Positions 1 to 5,953 of a stretch of DNA of 39,316 bases are shown piece after piece. The notes under the pieces are model-generated. The model saw only the letters and a program-made list of their open reading frames with translations. It was not told the origin of the DNA and ran no database searches. Location of the stretch: positions 1-39,316 of the forward strand of contig NZ_MQMG01000036.1 of assembly GCF_001908025.1 (NCBI RefSeq), read 5' to 3'. How positions within the stretch are numbered: position 1 is the first letter of the stretch; every line of letters begins with the position of its first letter. The translations under genes and the position numbers were made by a program. The stretch comes from Geobacillus proteiniphilus. GTDB taxonomy: Bacteria; Bacillota; Bacilli; Bacillales; Anoxybacillaceae.

Positions 1-6
1 AAGGCG

Positions 7-192
7 ATGAGTATGATCAAGGAGTTCGGTATGGATTTATTTCAAGCCTTATGGTGTTCGGAGGCGTTAGCTGTCCAACTTCTTTTAAAACTGTGTGACA
101 TCATCGCTCAACACGGAAAAAAATCAAGGCGTTATACAAAAAAGAGCGCTTTAGACATTATCGAGAGTTTGGTCATCATGCCGGTGTCGTAA
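7..192 (+). CDS. Unrecognised ORF at left edge, possibly a C-terminal part
   Basis: An open frame of 61 codons runs from the window edge to a TAA at 190-192. The frame is also open upstream of the first ATG, so this may be the tail of a longer gene starting outside the window. The peptide is mostly helical in composition, with a Leu-rich middle and a basic KKSRRYTKKSALDIIE segment. I do not recognise a family. A clear ribosome-binding site is not visible before the first ATG. It converges with the minus-strand lantibiotic/ABC locus. It could be a remnant or a chance ORF. Confidence 0.25.
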   Translation: MSMIKEFGMDLFQALWCSEALAVQLLLKLCDIIAQHGKKSRRYTKKSALDIIESLVIMPVS

Positions 193-213
193 GAAATTCC
201 CGCCTCATACCAT

Positions 214-239
214 GAAAAAAACCTTCTATCGGGAAGGTG
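214..239 (-). terminator. Rho-independent terminator closing the ABC locus
   Basis: On the minus strand the stem ACCTTC / GAAGGT (6 bp, 6-nt loop) is followed directly by a run of T. It is the first good terminator after the ATPase gene, so the operon transcript probably ends here. That would include the 240-605 region as a 3' part of the transcript. Confidence 0.6.
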
Positions 240-295
240 TATTTGGCATGCCTATCTTTATATATTCTCACGGTCACAGCCTCCAAAGATGAAGA

Positions 296-330
296 GTGAA
301 GCCTTGGAGCTACTCGCTCCAAGGCTTCAC
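296..330 (-). terminator. Perfect 15-bp hairpin, terminator-like
   Basis: GTGAAGCCTTGGAGC (296-310) pairs perfectly with 316-330 around a 5-nt loop. On the minus strand the hairpin is followed by a pyrimidine-rich tract (TCTTCATCTTT) rather than a pure T run. It sits at the stop codon of the tiny ORF 327-401. It could be a weak terminator, an mRNA 3'-end stabiliser or a recombination relic. The pairing is certain; the role is inferred. Confidence 0.5.
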
Positions 331-401
331 TTGATGGCTATGGGGATTGCCTCAAAGAGTTGTTGACCCAAGCAAAACACACAACATCTTGGCATTTCCA
401 T
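327..401 (-). CDS. Possible 24-residue Cys-rich peptide
   Basis: A short ORF of 24 codons begins MEMPRCCVFC and ends AIPIAIK. An AGGAG sequence lies 7 nt before its ATG. It is located between the ATPase stop and the operon terminator, and its stop codon lies inside the perfect hairpin 296-330. Three cysteines occur within five residues (CCVFC). I do not recognise it. At this length a chance ORF cannot be excluded; the ribosome-binding site and the hairpin placement are the only support. Confidence 0.25.
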   Translation of the reverse strand: MEMPRCCVFCLGQQLFEAIPIAIK

Positions 402-605
402 GGCGGCTCTCCTGTTCAAGAGTAGGATGGGGGAGTGGCGCAACGAAGAAGAGCTGCTGCACTGAAGCTCCCAGCATCCTCCTCAGATGCAGGAAGCTAT
501 TGGTTCACTTTTGATTGTCCCATGAACACGGAAGCGGCACCTTCGCACAGTTGGTTGTTCAAGATGGCCACCCCCTCGCGAATTTCGACATTACACACAT
601 GACAG

Positions 606-1259
606 TCATTCTGCCGTAATATGGGTCATACCCGTAATCACCCCTTCATTCATCGAATATACTTCATGGCATAATGACTGAATGTCCACCTTGTTGTGAG
701 ACGTCAACAAAATGGTGCAGCCTCTTTTGTTTTCCTCCCGAATAATTTGGTACACTTGGTCCACCGATTTTTCATCCAAAGCATTCATCGGTTCATCGAG
801 CAACATCAGCTGCGGTTTCTCCATGATGCATTGTGCGATGGCCAGTCTTTGTCTCATTCCAAGAGAGTACGCTTTCACCGGCCTTTTATCATGCGGATTC
901 AACCCCACTCGCTCGATCGCCTCTTTTACCTCACGTTCGCCGATTTTGTTCTGAATCATGGCTAAAAAATGCAAATTATCGAATCCTGAGTATTGTTCAA
1001 GGAAACCTGGTTTTTCCAACAAAACAGAAATATCGCTCGGAAATGATACATCTTGGTGCAACGTCTGGCCAAATACCGCCACCGTGCCGCTGGACGGCTT
1101 CACAAGTCCGCTGATGACTCGGAATAACATCGTTTTTCCCGACCCGTTCGGCCCGACAAATCCATAAATCTTTCCTCTTTCCAACTCTAAGTTGATATTG
1201 CGCAAAACTTCCCTTGCTTTTATCGTTTTGGAAACATTGGATAAGACGATCGCCTTCAT
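606..1259 (-). CDS. ABC transporter ATPase, LanF/bacitracin-type
   Basis: A 217-residue nucleotide-binding subunit that would power the membrane proteins encoded just upstream. Visible motifs: Walker A GPNGSGKT at 36-43, signature YSLGMRQR at 131-138, Walker B LMLLDEP at 151-157, switch His188. The Q-loop position reads VLLEKPGF with Glu82 where most ABC ATPases have Gln. This E-loop is known from LanF ATPases of lantibiotic immunity transporters. The YSLGM signature is also usual in antibiotic-resistance exporters of this type. TAGGAGG precedes the ATG. It is the last gene of a minus-strand operon, 13 nt after the 233-residue membrane protein. A role in peptide export or self-protection is inferred from the E-loop and the neighbouring lantibiotic gene. 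Confidence 0.85.
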   Translation of the reverse strand: MKAIVLSNVSKTIKAREVLRNINLELERGKIYGFVGPNGSGKTMLFRVISGLVKPSSGTVAVFGQTLHQDVSFPSDISVLLEKPGFLEQYSGFDNLHFLAMIQNKIGEREVKEAIERVGLNPHDKRPVKAYSLGMRQRLAIAQCIMEKPQLMLLDEPMNALDEKSVDQVYQIIREENKRGCTILLTSHNKVDIQSLCHEVYSMNEGVITGMTHITAE

Positions 1260-1272
1260 AATTGAAAACCTC

Positions 1273-1974
1273 CTACATATAATCCGCGTTCTTCACTCTC
1301 TTGATCGTCCAATACCCGAACGCAACGATCGACAAGAGCTCCACCATCAACGCCGACCAGAACATCGAGCTGCTCCGCACGAGATCCGCCATGCTGTAGT
1401 ACAAAGGAATAAAAGGCGTTGGCATCTTGACACCCACAAAAAACAAAGCGAGAATGACAACATTCGCCAAGTGATGGGTTGCATACACGTTCAACAACAT
1501 CCACACGCTGGCGTGCCAATACAAATTCACGGCGATGCCCACGAACATGAGCACGAGCGAACGGTCAAACGAAAACGCCATATGCGACACAAAGAGACCG
1601 AAGCCGCCAGCGATCAAAAACACCGACAAGACATACACCAATGTAAATAGAACACCTGCCAGCAGCCTAGCCATCGTGTACGACGTCGTATCCCTCAACA
1701 AAATGAACAGTTTATGTTCAAAATATTTATCCCGCTTTTTCCAAACGATTTGGAGCAACACCACATAGCCGAAGCAAATCATCAGCCAATACATCCAATT
1801 CGAGATCGTCACCGCTCCGAATAAGCGGGAGAACAACTCCGATAGGCATTGGGAAGAAAACGCCTCTGACCAGCTGGACATCAAAGTGCCCAACAGTGGG
1901 AACAGGAGGCAGGTGATGACAATTCTTTTGACATCCATTTTGATCAGGGTAAACTCCAAATGCATCGGTTTCAT
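1273..1974 (-). CDS. Polytopic membrane protein, ABC-2-like permease subunit
   Basis: A 233-residue hydrophobic protein with about six predicted membrane segments (for example near 19-32, 60-77, 103-130, 137-155, 165-182 and 209-224) joined by short basic loops. No soluble domain is visible. Its start overlaps the preceding gene's stop by 4 nt (ATGA-type coupling), and the ATPase follows 13 nt later, so it is almost certainly a subunit of the same transporter. Size and layout resemble LanE/LanG or MutE/MutG immunity permeases, which are too divergent to name from sequence alone. Confidence 0.7.
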   Translation of the reverse strand: MKPMHLEFTLIKMDVKRIVITCLLFPLLGTLMSSWSEAFSSQCLSELFSRLFGAVTISNWMYWLMICFGYVVLLQIVWKKRDKYFEHKLFILLRDTTSYTMARLLAGVLFTLVYVLSVFLIAGGFGLFVSHMAFSFDRSLVLMFVGIAVNLYWHASVWMLLNVYATHHLANVVILALFFVGVKMPTPFIPLYYSMADLVRSSSMFWSALMVELLSIVAFGYWTIKRVKNADYM

Positions 1975-2711
1975 AAAAGATCATCCTGAACATAGTAGTT
2001 TTTTTGGCTTGACGAAAGGCAAATGGTATAGACCAGCACCAGCATCATCGCAATGAGAACTAAGATTGTCCAAACGGGAGCCGTCTGTTCACTTATGTAA
2101 AACAAATAAGGGAGCATGTGCACAGTGAACATATCCAATACAGCCAGTATGATGACGGCAGCGAAGGCGAAAAAGCGGTTCCCCCCAAAATCAATGAATG
2201 CGACAAACAACAATCCGTATATCGCGGTGACGAAAAAGTACATGACAAGAAAATAGAGAAACGAGCTTTTATCCCCACTATGCGGCACGTACAAAAAAGC
2301 CGCATGGGCGTTTGGCATATTAGGATAGATGACGTATTTCACAAACATTGTACATAATCCGCCTACTGCGGCAACCCAAAGAGACACGCCCCCCGCCAGA
2401 ACGACGACCAGCAACGCTTTATGAAGACCGATTTGCCTCCGCGTGCGGTATCTTCTTAGCACCACCCACGCATTGGTTTGAAGCGCGGAACCTAAAAGAA
2501 ACAAAAAAGCAGGGAGATGAAAAAATTCATACCGATAAAGCAAGATAAAATCTTTGAGGCTGTGCCACTTCCCCACCACCACCATTCCTAGCGGCAAGAT
2601 GCCCACCACCATCAACAAAGCCATGACGCCCAAAATCATTTTGATGACGGTTCGATGCAACAGCAAATCTTGCCAAACAAAAAAAACGTTCTGTCTAGAG
2701 AACATCTTCAC
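1971..2711 (-). CDS. Polytopic membrane protein, ABC-2-like permease subunit
   Basis: A 246-residue membrane protein with about six hydrophobic segments. An N-terminal cytoplasmic stretch (RQNVFFVWQDLLLHR) precedes the first helix, and a basic loop (RRYRTRRQIGLHK) lies near 86-98. It overlaps the upstream 293-residue gene by 17 nt and the downstream permease gene by 4 nt, so translation is probably coupled. Length matches LanE/LanG-type permeases (about 250 residues). No assignment to a named family is possible by eye. It probably assembles with the neighbouring permeases and the ATPase at 606-1259. Confidence 0.7.
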   Translation of the reverse strand: MKMFSRQNVFFVWQDLLLHRTVIKMILGVMALLMVVGILPLGMVVVGKWHSLKDFILLYRYEFFHLPAFLFLLGSALQTNAWVVLRRYRTRRQIGLHKALLVVVLAGGVSLWVAAVGGLCTMFVKYVIYPNMPNAHAAFLYVPHSGDKSSFLYFLVMYFFVTAIYGLLFVAFIDFGGNRFFAFAAVIILAVLDMFTVHMLPYLFYISEQTAPVWTILVLIAMMLVLVYTICLSSSQKNYYVQDDLL

Positions 2712-3576
2712 TTTTCTTCACTCCATATGAAAATACCGCTACCGCAATCAACAATTGGAGGACAAACACGATGACGATTTTCCAATAGGACAATCCTTCC
2801 ACTGGTTGTGAAGGGATTAAGAAATTAAACGGATCCCAAGCCAATTGGTTGGTGATAGTCAGCGCCGCCCAACAAACCATATAAATGATTTGTGGCATCA
2901 AAGTAATCAAATACCGATTTTTCAACAACAAGGAAAATCCTAACCCAAGGCAGACGTAGCCGCTGGCAAACAATCCGCCAATGATATAATACGCGAGAAC
3001 ATACCAATAAGGGGAGATCTCCAATAAAGGAGAAAAAAGGCTTTTCTTTTCCCCTTCAAACGAATTGTCCGGCAACGGCAACGTGCCATTGACCAATTGC
3101 CGATATGCCTGGGAAAAGCTCGAATAATCCCAATGGTTGGTCAAAAGGTTGACGAGCACGACGCCAAAAAGAAGAGGAAGGAGAAACAAGAAAAACGCGC
3201 TGATATAAGAAAACAAAAATTTCCCCCAGTAATAAGCGCTTCTTCCCATCCGTGTCAATTGATAATGAACATTTCCGCTCTTTCGCTCACGATCAATCGA
3301 ATCCACCAATGGAATCGACAACAATAATGGAAAAAGGAAGTAATATAGAGATGAAAATACGTTAAAGCGGAAGCCTCCTAGACCAACCCATTCAAGGTGA
3401 GGCGATGCCAAGGCGAAAACATTTGGATTGTCGTGGTAAATTCGTTCAAGCAACTGCACATTTTCACGATAATCTTTCACCCCCAACACGACGGCGCCGA
3501 TGACAAGCAGCAACAGGCAGGCTGCGCTGATGTAAAAGTTCCTATTTTTCAAAAGTTTGATCAATTCTATATACAT
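2695..3576 (-). CDS. Polytopic membrane protein, ABC-2-type permease
   Basis: A 293-residue protein with an N-terminal amphipathic start (MYIELIKLLKNRNFY), a first helix at about 14-33, an external loop of about 45 residues, and five or more further helices. The helix pattern and the DSIDRERKSGNVHYQL motif after helix 2 resemble ABC-2 permeases, where an E-R-x-x-G motif follows the second helix. It is the first of three overlapping permease genes. A hairpin-rich gap of 117 nt separates it from the upstream secreted-protein gene. It would supply the main membrane channel of the exporter; the substrate is unknown. Confidence 0.75.
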   Translation of the reverse strand: MYIELIKLLKNRNFYISAACLLLLVIGAVVLGVKDYRENVQLLERIYHDNPNVFALASPHLEWVGLGGFRFNVFSSLYYFLFPLLLSIPLVDSIDRERKSGNVHYQLTRMGRSAYYWGKFLFSYISAFFLFLLPLLFGVVLVNLLTNHWDYSSFSQAYRQLVNGTLPLPDNSFEGEKKSLFSPLLEISPYWYVLAYYIIGGLFASGYVCLGLGFSLLLKNRYLITLMPQIIYMVCWAALTITNQLAWDPFNFLIPSQPVEGLSYWKIVIVFVLQLLIAVAVFSYGVKKSEDVL

Positions 3577-3603
3577 ACTATCATCTCCTAATTCTTCTGT
3601 TAA

Positions 3604-3663
3604 GGACGGTCTTCTTTGTGATATTGAAGAAGACCGCCCCGACCAAGAAAACCTCTTTCTTGT
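3604..3663 (-). promoter_or_regulatory. Two tandem hairpins between secreted protein and permease genes
   Basis: CGGTCTTCTT (3607-3616) pairs perfectly with 3627-3636. CAAGAAA (3644-3650) pairs perfectly with 3656-3662. On the minus strand neither is followed by a full T run. Their position after the 129-residue gene and before the permeases suggests attenuation or mRNA processing, giving more of the small protein than of the transporter. That role is inferred. Confidence 0.45.
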
Positions 3664-3693
3664 CCAAGTTGACTGAACATACCTATAAATCGA

Positions 3694-4083
3694 TCAATTG
3701 TCGGGATAAAATTTGCCTGCGATGTCAACTGTAACGTAAGTGAAGGATGCATTTTCCGCCATTAATGAAACTTTTTTGCCAACAGCACTTTGGTCGACAG
3801 TGAAATAACGCGTGTCATTATCGGTTACATTCAGCGCGGTTGGCGACACTTTCGTGGAACCTTGCTGAATCCACATGTTTGCTTTATAATCGGCGCCCAC
3901 AACCGAATTTTCCACTTTACTTTTACTGTTTGTCGCTTTATTGGCGCTTGCTAATTCCGTATCGCCTTGAAAACGAGGGAGAACCCCAGCATACGTAACA
4001 TAAGATGCGGCGCTGACTCCCCCTACCACAATGAATGAGATAAAAGCAAGCAAAGTAGTAACCATTTTAAGTTTTTCCTTCAT
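3694..4083 (-). CDS. Small secreted protein of unknown function
   Basis: A 129-residue protein with a clear signal peptide: basic MKEKLK, a hydrophobic stretch to about residue 22, and likely cleavage at VSA-AS near 25/26. The mature part is about 104 residues, has no cysteine, is rich in Thr/Asn/Ser/Val, and ends TVDIAGKFYPDN. The pattern resembles small secreted proteins that sit beside ABC-2 exporters in Firmicutes (DUF2712-like), but I cannot confirm that family. GAGAGGGG lies before the ATG. It lies between the lantibiotic precursor gene and the permease genes, so it may be a transported substrate, an immunity protein, or a second effector. Confidence 0.65.
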   Translation of the reverse strand: MKEKLKMVTTLLAFISFIVVGGVSAASYVTYAGVLPRFQGDTELASANKATNSKSKVENSVVGADYKANMWIQQGSTKVSPTALNVTDNDTRYFTVDQSAVGKKVSLMAENASFTYVTVDIAGKFYPDN

Positions 4084-4140
4084 GATTCGATCCCCTCTCC
4101 CCTAATAAATTTTGAAAACGCAGGATCGTCCTCCTTTTCT

Positions 4141-4164
4141 CCCTTGACGAGTATCGATCAAGGG
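4141..4164 (-). promoter_or_regulatory. Small hairpin between lantibiotic gene and secreted-protein gene
   Basis: CCCTTGA (4141-4147) pairs with TCAAGGG (4158-4164) around a 10-nt loop. No T run follows on the minus strand, so it is more likely a transcript-processing or attenuation element than a terminator. The rest of 4084-4271 holds no recognisable gene; a 19-codon frame at 4188-4247 lacks a ribosome-binding site. Confidence 0.35.
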
Positions 4165-4271
4165 TGGATCCAAGCACTAAATCCCTTTTATTTTCCTTGG
4201 AAAGCTGTCTTGTGATCAATCATCCTAGAATTTTCCAACTCTTCCATATTCCAATTAATAATTATAAGTTA

Positions 4272-4442
4272 TTAGCATCGAATGCAAGAGTTACAAGATA
4301 CACAAGAATTTTGCGTTAAGCACATCAAGATTCCTGTGATGCAACCCGGGGTACAAAGAGATTTACTTGTAATATTAGGTTGTACAATGTTGTCCTGTTT
4401 TTTGACAACAATGTCCAAATCGAAATCATCCAACTTTGCCAT
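4272..4442 (-). CDS. Class I lantibiotic precursor, nisin/geobacillin I-like
   Basis: A 56-residue precursor. The leader is residues 1-23 (begins MAKLDDFDLDIVVKK) and contains F7-D8-L9-D10, the equivalent of the FNLD box that LanB and LanC recognise. It ends Q-P-N with Pro at -2, as in nisin. The core (24-56) begins ITSKSLCTPGC, the A/B-ring region of nisin and subtilin, and ends SCVSCNSCIRC. It has seven Cys (30, 34, 41, 47, 50, 53, 56), with Ser/Thr at 25, 26, 28, 31, 36, 43, 46, 49 and 52. Seven cysteines and this tail match what I remember of geobacillin I, which has seven thioether rings. A strong AAAGGAGG lies 9 nt before the ATG. No modification genes are in the window. The ISL3 element lies just upstream and the ABC locus downstream. 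The family is near certain; product maturation in this strain is not shown. Confidence 0.93.
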   Translation of the reverse strand: MAKLDDFDLDIVVKKQDNIVQPNITSKSLCTPGCITGILMCLTQNSCVSCNSCIRC

Positions 4443-4451
4443 TCTTCATTC

Positions 4452-4459
4452 CCTCCTTT
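4452..4459 (-). promoter_or_regulatory. Strong ribosome-binding site of the lantibiotic gene
   Basis: AAAGGAGG on the minus strand, 9 nt from the ATG at 4442. This near-perfect anti-16S complement fixes the start and supports the short gene as truly translated. Confidence 0.85.
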
Positions 4460-4478
4460 CCATATGTTGATATCTATC

Positions 4479-4545
4479 ATTAACTACTTGATGAAAGATG
4501 TATAAAGACATCATAGATTCCATCTTTTTTCACCAAGCAGTTAAT
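4479..4545 (-). promoter_or_regulatory. Long imperfect inverted repeat upstream of lantibiotic gene
   Basis: Bases 4479-4500 (ATTAACTACTTGATGAAAG then ATG) are the inverted counterpart of 4521-4545, with two mismatches and a 3-nt bulge, around a 20-nt centre. It lies 37-103 nt before the start codon. It may be a dyad operator or a 5' leader hairpin. A TATGAT sequence in the centre could be a -10 box, with a poorly spaced TTGGTG. No T run follows, so it is not a simple terminator. Confidence 0.55.
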
Positions 4546-4624
4546 GAGCAAGCTGAAAAACTCCTTTTTCACATTTAGAATAGATTGAAATTCTAAGGTT
4601 TTTCTAATGTGCCGGTATATATTT

Positions 4625-5953
4625 GGTTCATCACCAAAAGATGTACTTGCACCTGTCATGAAAGTATGTTAGCTGTTTCTAGCCGAACCCGCAGTGCAAA
4701 ACGCTGGATATTTCGGTATCCGTATCCCCGACGTTTCATCAGCTTGATCTTGTTATTCGTTCCCTCCATCTTCCCATTCGAATAAGGAGACAATATGCAT
4801 GAAATGATTTCATCTGTTCGTTTGACAAGTGCTTTTGCGATGGCACGAACAGCGGAACAAGGACAAAACAAGTATCGATGAATCCAAGCGTTCAAACGAC
4901 GTTTCGCTTGTCGCTCGTTTTGGCTTTTGGATACATAATGTTGAAGGGACTGATAGACAGCCTGCAAGGAATCGCTCTCTTTCTGCCACTTCTGCACCGT
5001 TTGGCGTTCCTCCTCGGTGAGTTTCTCGGGGCACTGGGTCAAGAAGCGGCAAACATACCGAACATGCCCATGTTTCTTGCCCTCTTTTCCTAAGGATTTG
5101 CGGCATCGATCCAACGCTTCTGTAAACAACTGAATCACATGAAAATCATCGACCACATGCTTCGCTTCCGGACACATCCCTTGAATGGCTTTTTTCATCG
5201 CTGGAGCCAAATCGCTCACGACATACTGAACAGAATCAGACACATGAGCCAACGCACGTCCAATGGCTTCCTCGTTCTTTCCTGCTTCAATGGCATACAC
5301 TTCTCCCGTTTCGGCATCCATGACCGCCACTCCGTAGTCATGTCCTTTTCGAAACGCAAACTCATCGACACAAACTGCCTTTGGTTGGATGTCATTCGAT
5401 AGGAAGGAAGGGGCATGGGTATAAAACCAACGTTCAACGGTCGTGTAAGGAAGCTTGAGCATTCGAGCCACCGCCTGAATGGAGGTTCCGATGCAACATT
5501 GCGCTGCCCATTGCTGAAACGCATCCGTCGCTACACTTCGAGGGGAAATTCCGGGATAAGAAGTGCTGAATGTCATGCCACACGTGCCACAACGTCTACG
5601 CTCCACAGGGAGTTCCACCCAAAAGATGCCGATCCGTTGAGCATACCCATGCATCCATTGCTTCTTTTTGCCTGTCATTTTGATCGTACGCTTCAAGCAG
5701 ACAGGACATAACGGGCATTGTTCGGTGGGAGAAAGTTCGAAAATCCAACGTTCTTCTTCTTTTCGCACCTTTTGAATCAAAACATCTGGTAAATCGATGA
5801 GTTCTTTGATAAACTGAGCGTACATGCGAATTTTCCTCCAATGGGTTGGCTTGGTCACCTTTACCATACAGGAAAATTCGCATTTTTTGTACCCTCTATT
5901 TTCTCTATGCATACCTATCTTAAAATCTCAAGTACAACTTGTGGTGAAGAGCC
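4625..5953 (-). mobile_element. ISL3-family insertion sequence, about 1.33 kb
   Basis: The ends are 25-bp inverted repeats. The left end, 4625-4649, reads GGTTCATCACC onward; the right end, inverted at 5929-5953, reads GGCTCTTCACC onward. They share 21 of 25 positions, including a common GTACTTG inner end. One intact transposase gene fills the element. Flanks are ATATATTT on the left and AAAAATTT on the right. ISL3 elements normally make 8-bp target duplications, and these two differ at two positions, suggesting an old insertion or later mutation. It lies between the lantibiotic gene and the sulfhydrylase gene. Confidence 0.85.
4656..5825 (-). CDS. tnp: ISL3-family transposase
   Basis: A 389-residue DDE transposase that moves the surrounding element. 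An N-terminal zinc-ribbon-like set of cysteines (about 37, 40, 43, 79, 82) precedes a helix-turn-helix region (TSIQAVARMLKLPYTTVERW). The catalytic triad is visible: Asp about 154 in VDEFAFRKG, Asp about 205 in VSDLAP, Glu about 354 in GKMEGTNNKIK. The RRGYGYRN tail is typical of ISL3. The start at 5825 is chosen because GGAGG lies 9 nt upstream; a longer frame to 5912 lacks a ribosome-binding site. Length is close to the family norm and no stop or frameshift is seen, so it appears intact. Confidence 0.92.
   Translation of the reverse strand: MYAQFIKELIDLPDVLIQKVRKEEERWIFELSPTEQCPLCPVCLKRTIKMTGKKKQWMHGYAQRIGIFWVELPVERRRCGTCGMTFSTSYPGISPRSVATDAFQQWAAQCCIGTSIQAVARMLKLPYTTVERWFYTHAPSFLSNDIQPKAVCVDEFAFRKGHDYGVAVMDAETGEVYAIEAGKNEEAIGRALAHVSDSVQYVVSDLAPAMKKAIQGMCPEAKHVVDDFHVIQLFTEALDRCRKSLGKEGKKHGHVRYVCRFLTQCPEKLTEEERQTVQKWQKESDSLQAVYQSLQHYVSKSQNERQAKRRLNAWIHRYLFCPCSAVRAIAKALVKRTDEIISCILSPYSNGKMEGTNNKIKLMKRRGYGYRNIQRFALRVRLETANILS

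Larger units (their letters stand above)
240..605. other. Intergenic stretch downstream of the ABC ATPase
   Basis: About 365 bases without a convincing gene longer than 30 codons. It holds the perfect hairpin at 296-330, the 24-codon ORF at 327-401 and a 33-codon GTG-initiated frame at 497-598 without a ribosome-binding site. On the minus strand it probably forms the 3' region of the operon transcript, ending at the terminator at 214-239. Confidence 0.5.

Noticed and set aside
497-598. A 33-codon GTG-initiated minus frame reading CNVEIREGVAILNNQ near the ATPase stop
   Set aside because: No ribosome-binding site and no family recognised; the Cys pair before it belongs to a frame without a start codon.
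4188-4247. 19-codon frame between the lantibiotic gene and the secreted-protein gene
   Set aside because: No ribosome-binding site and no similarity; probably chance in AT-rich DNA.
4282-4470. 62-codon plus-strand frame over the lantibiotic gene
   Set aside because: It is the antisense shadow of the minus-strand precursor and has no ribosome-binding site.
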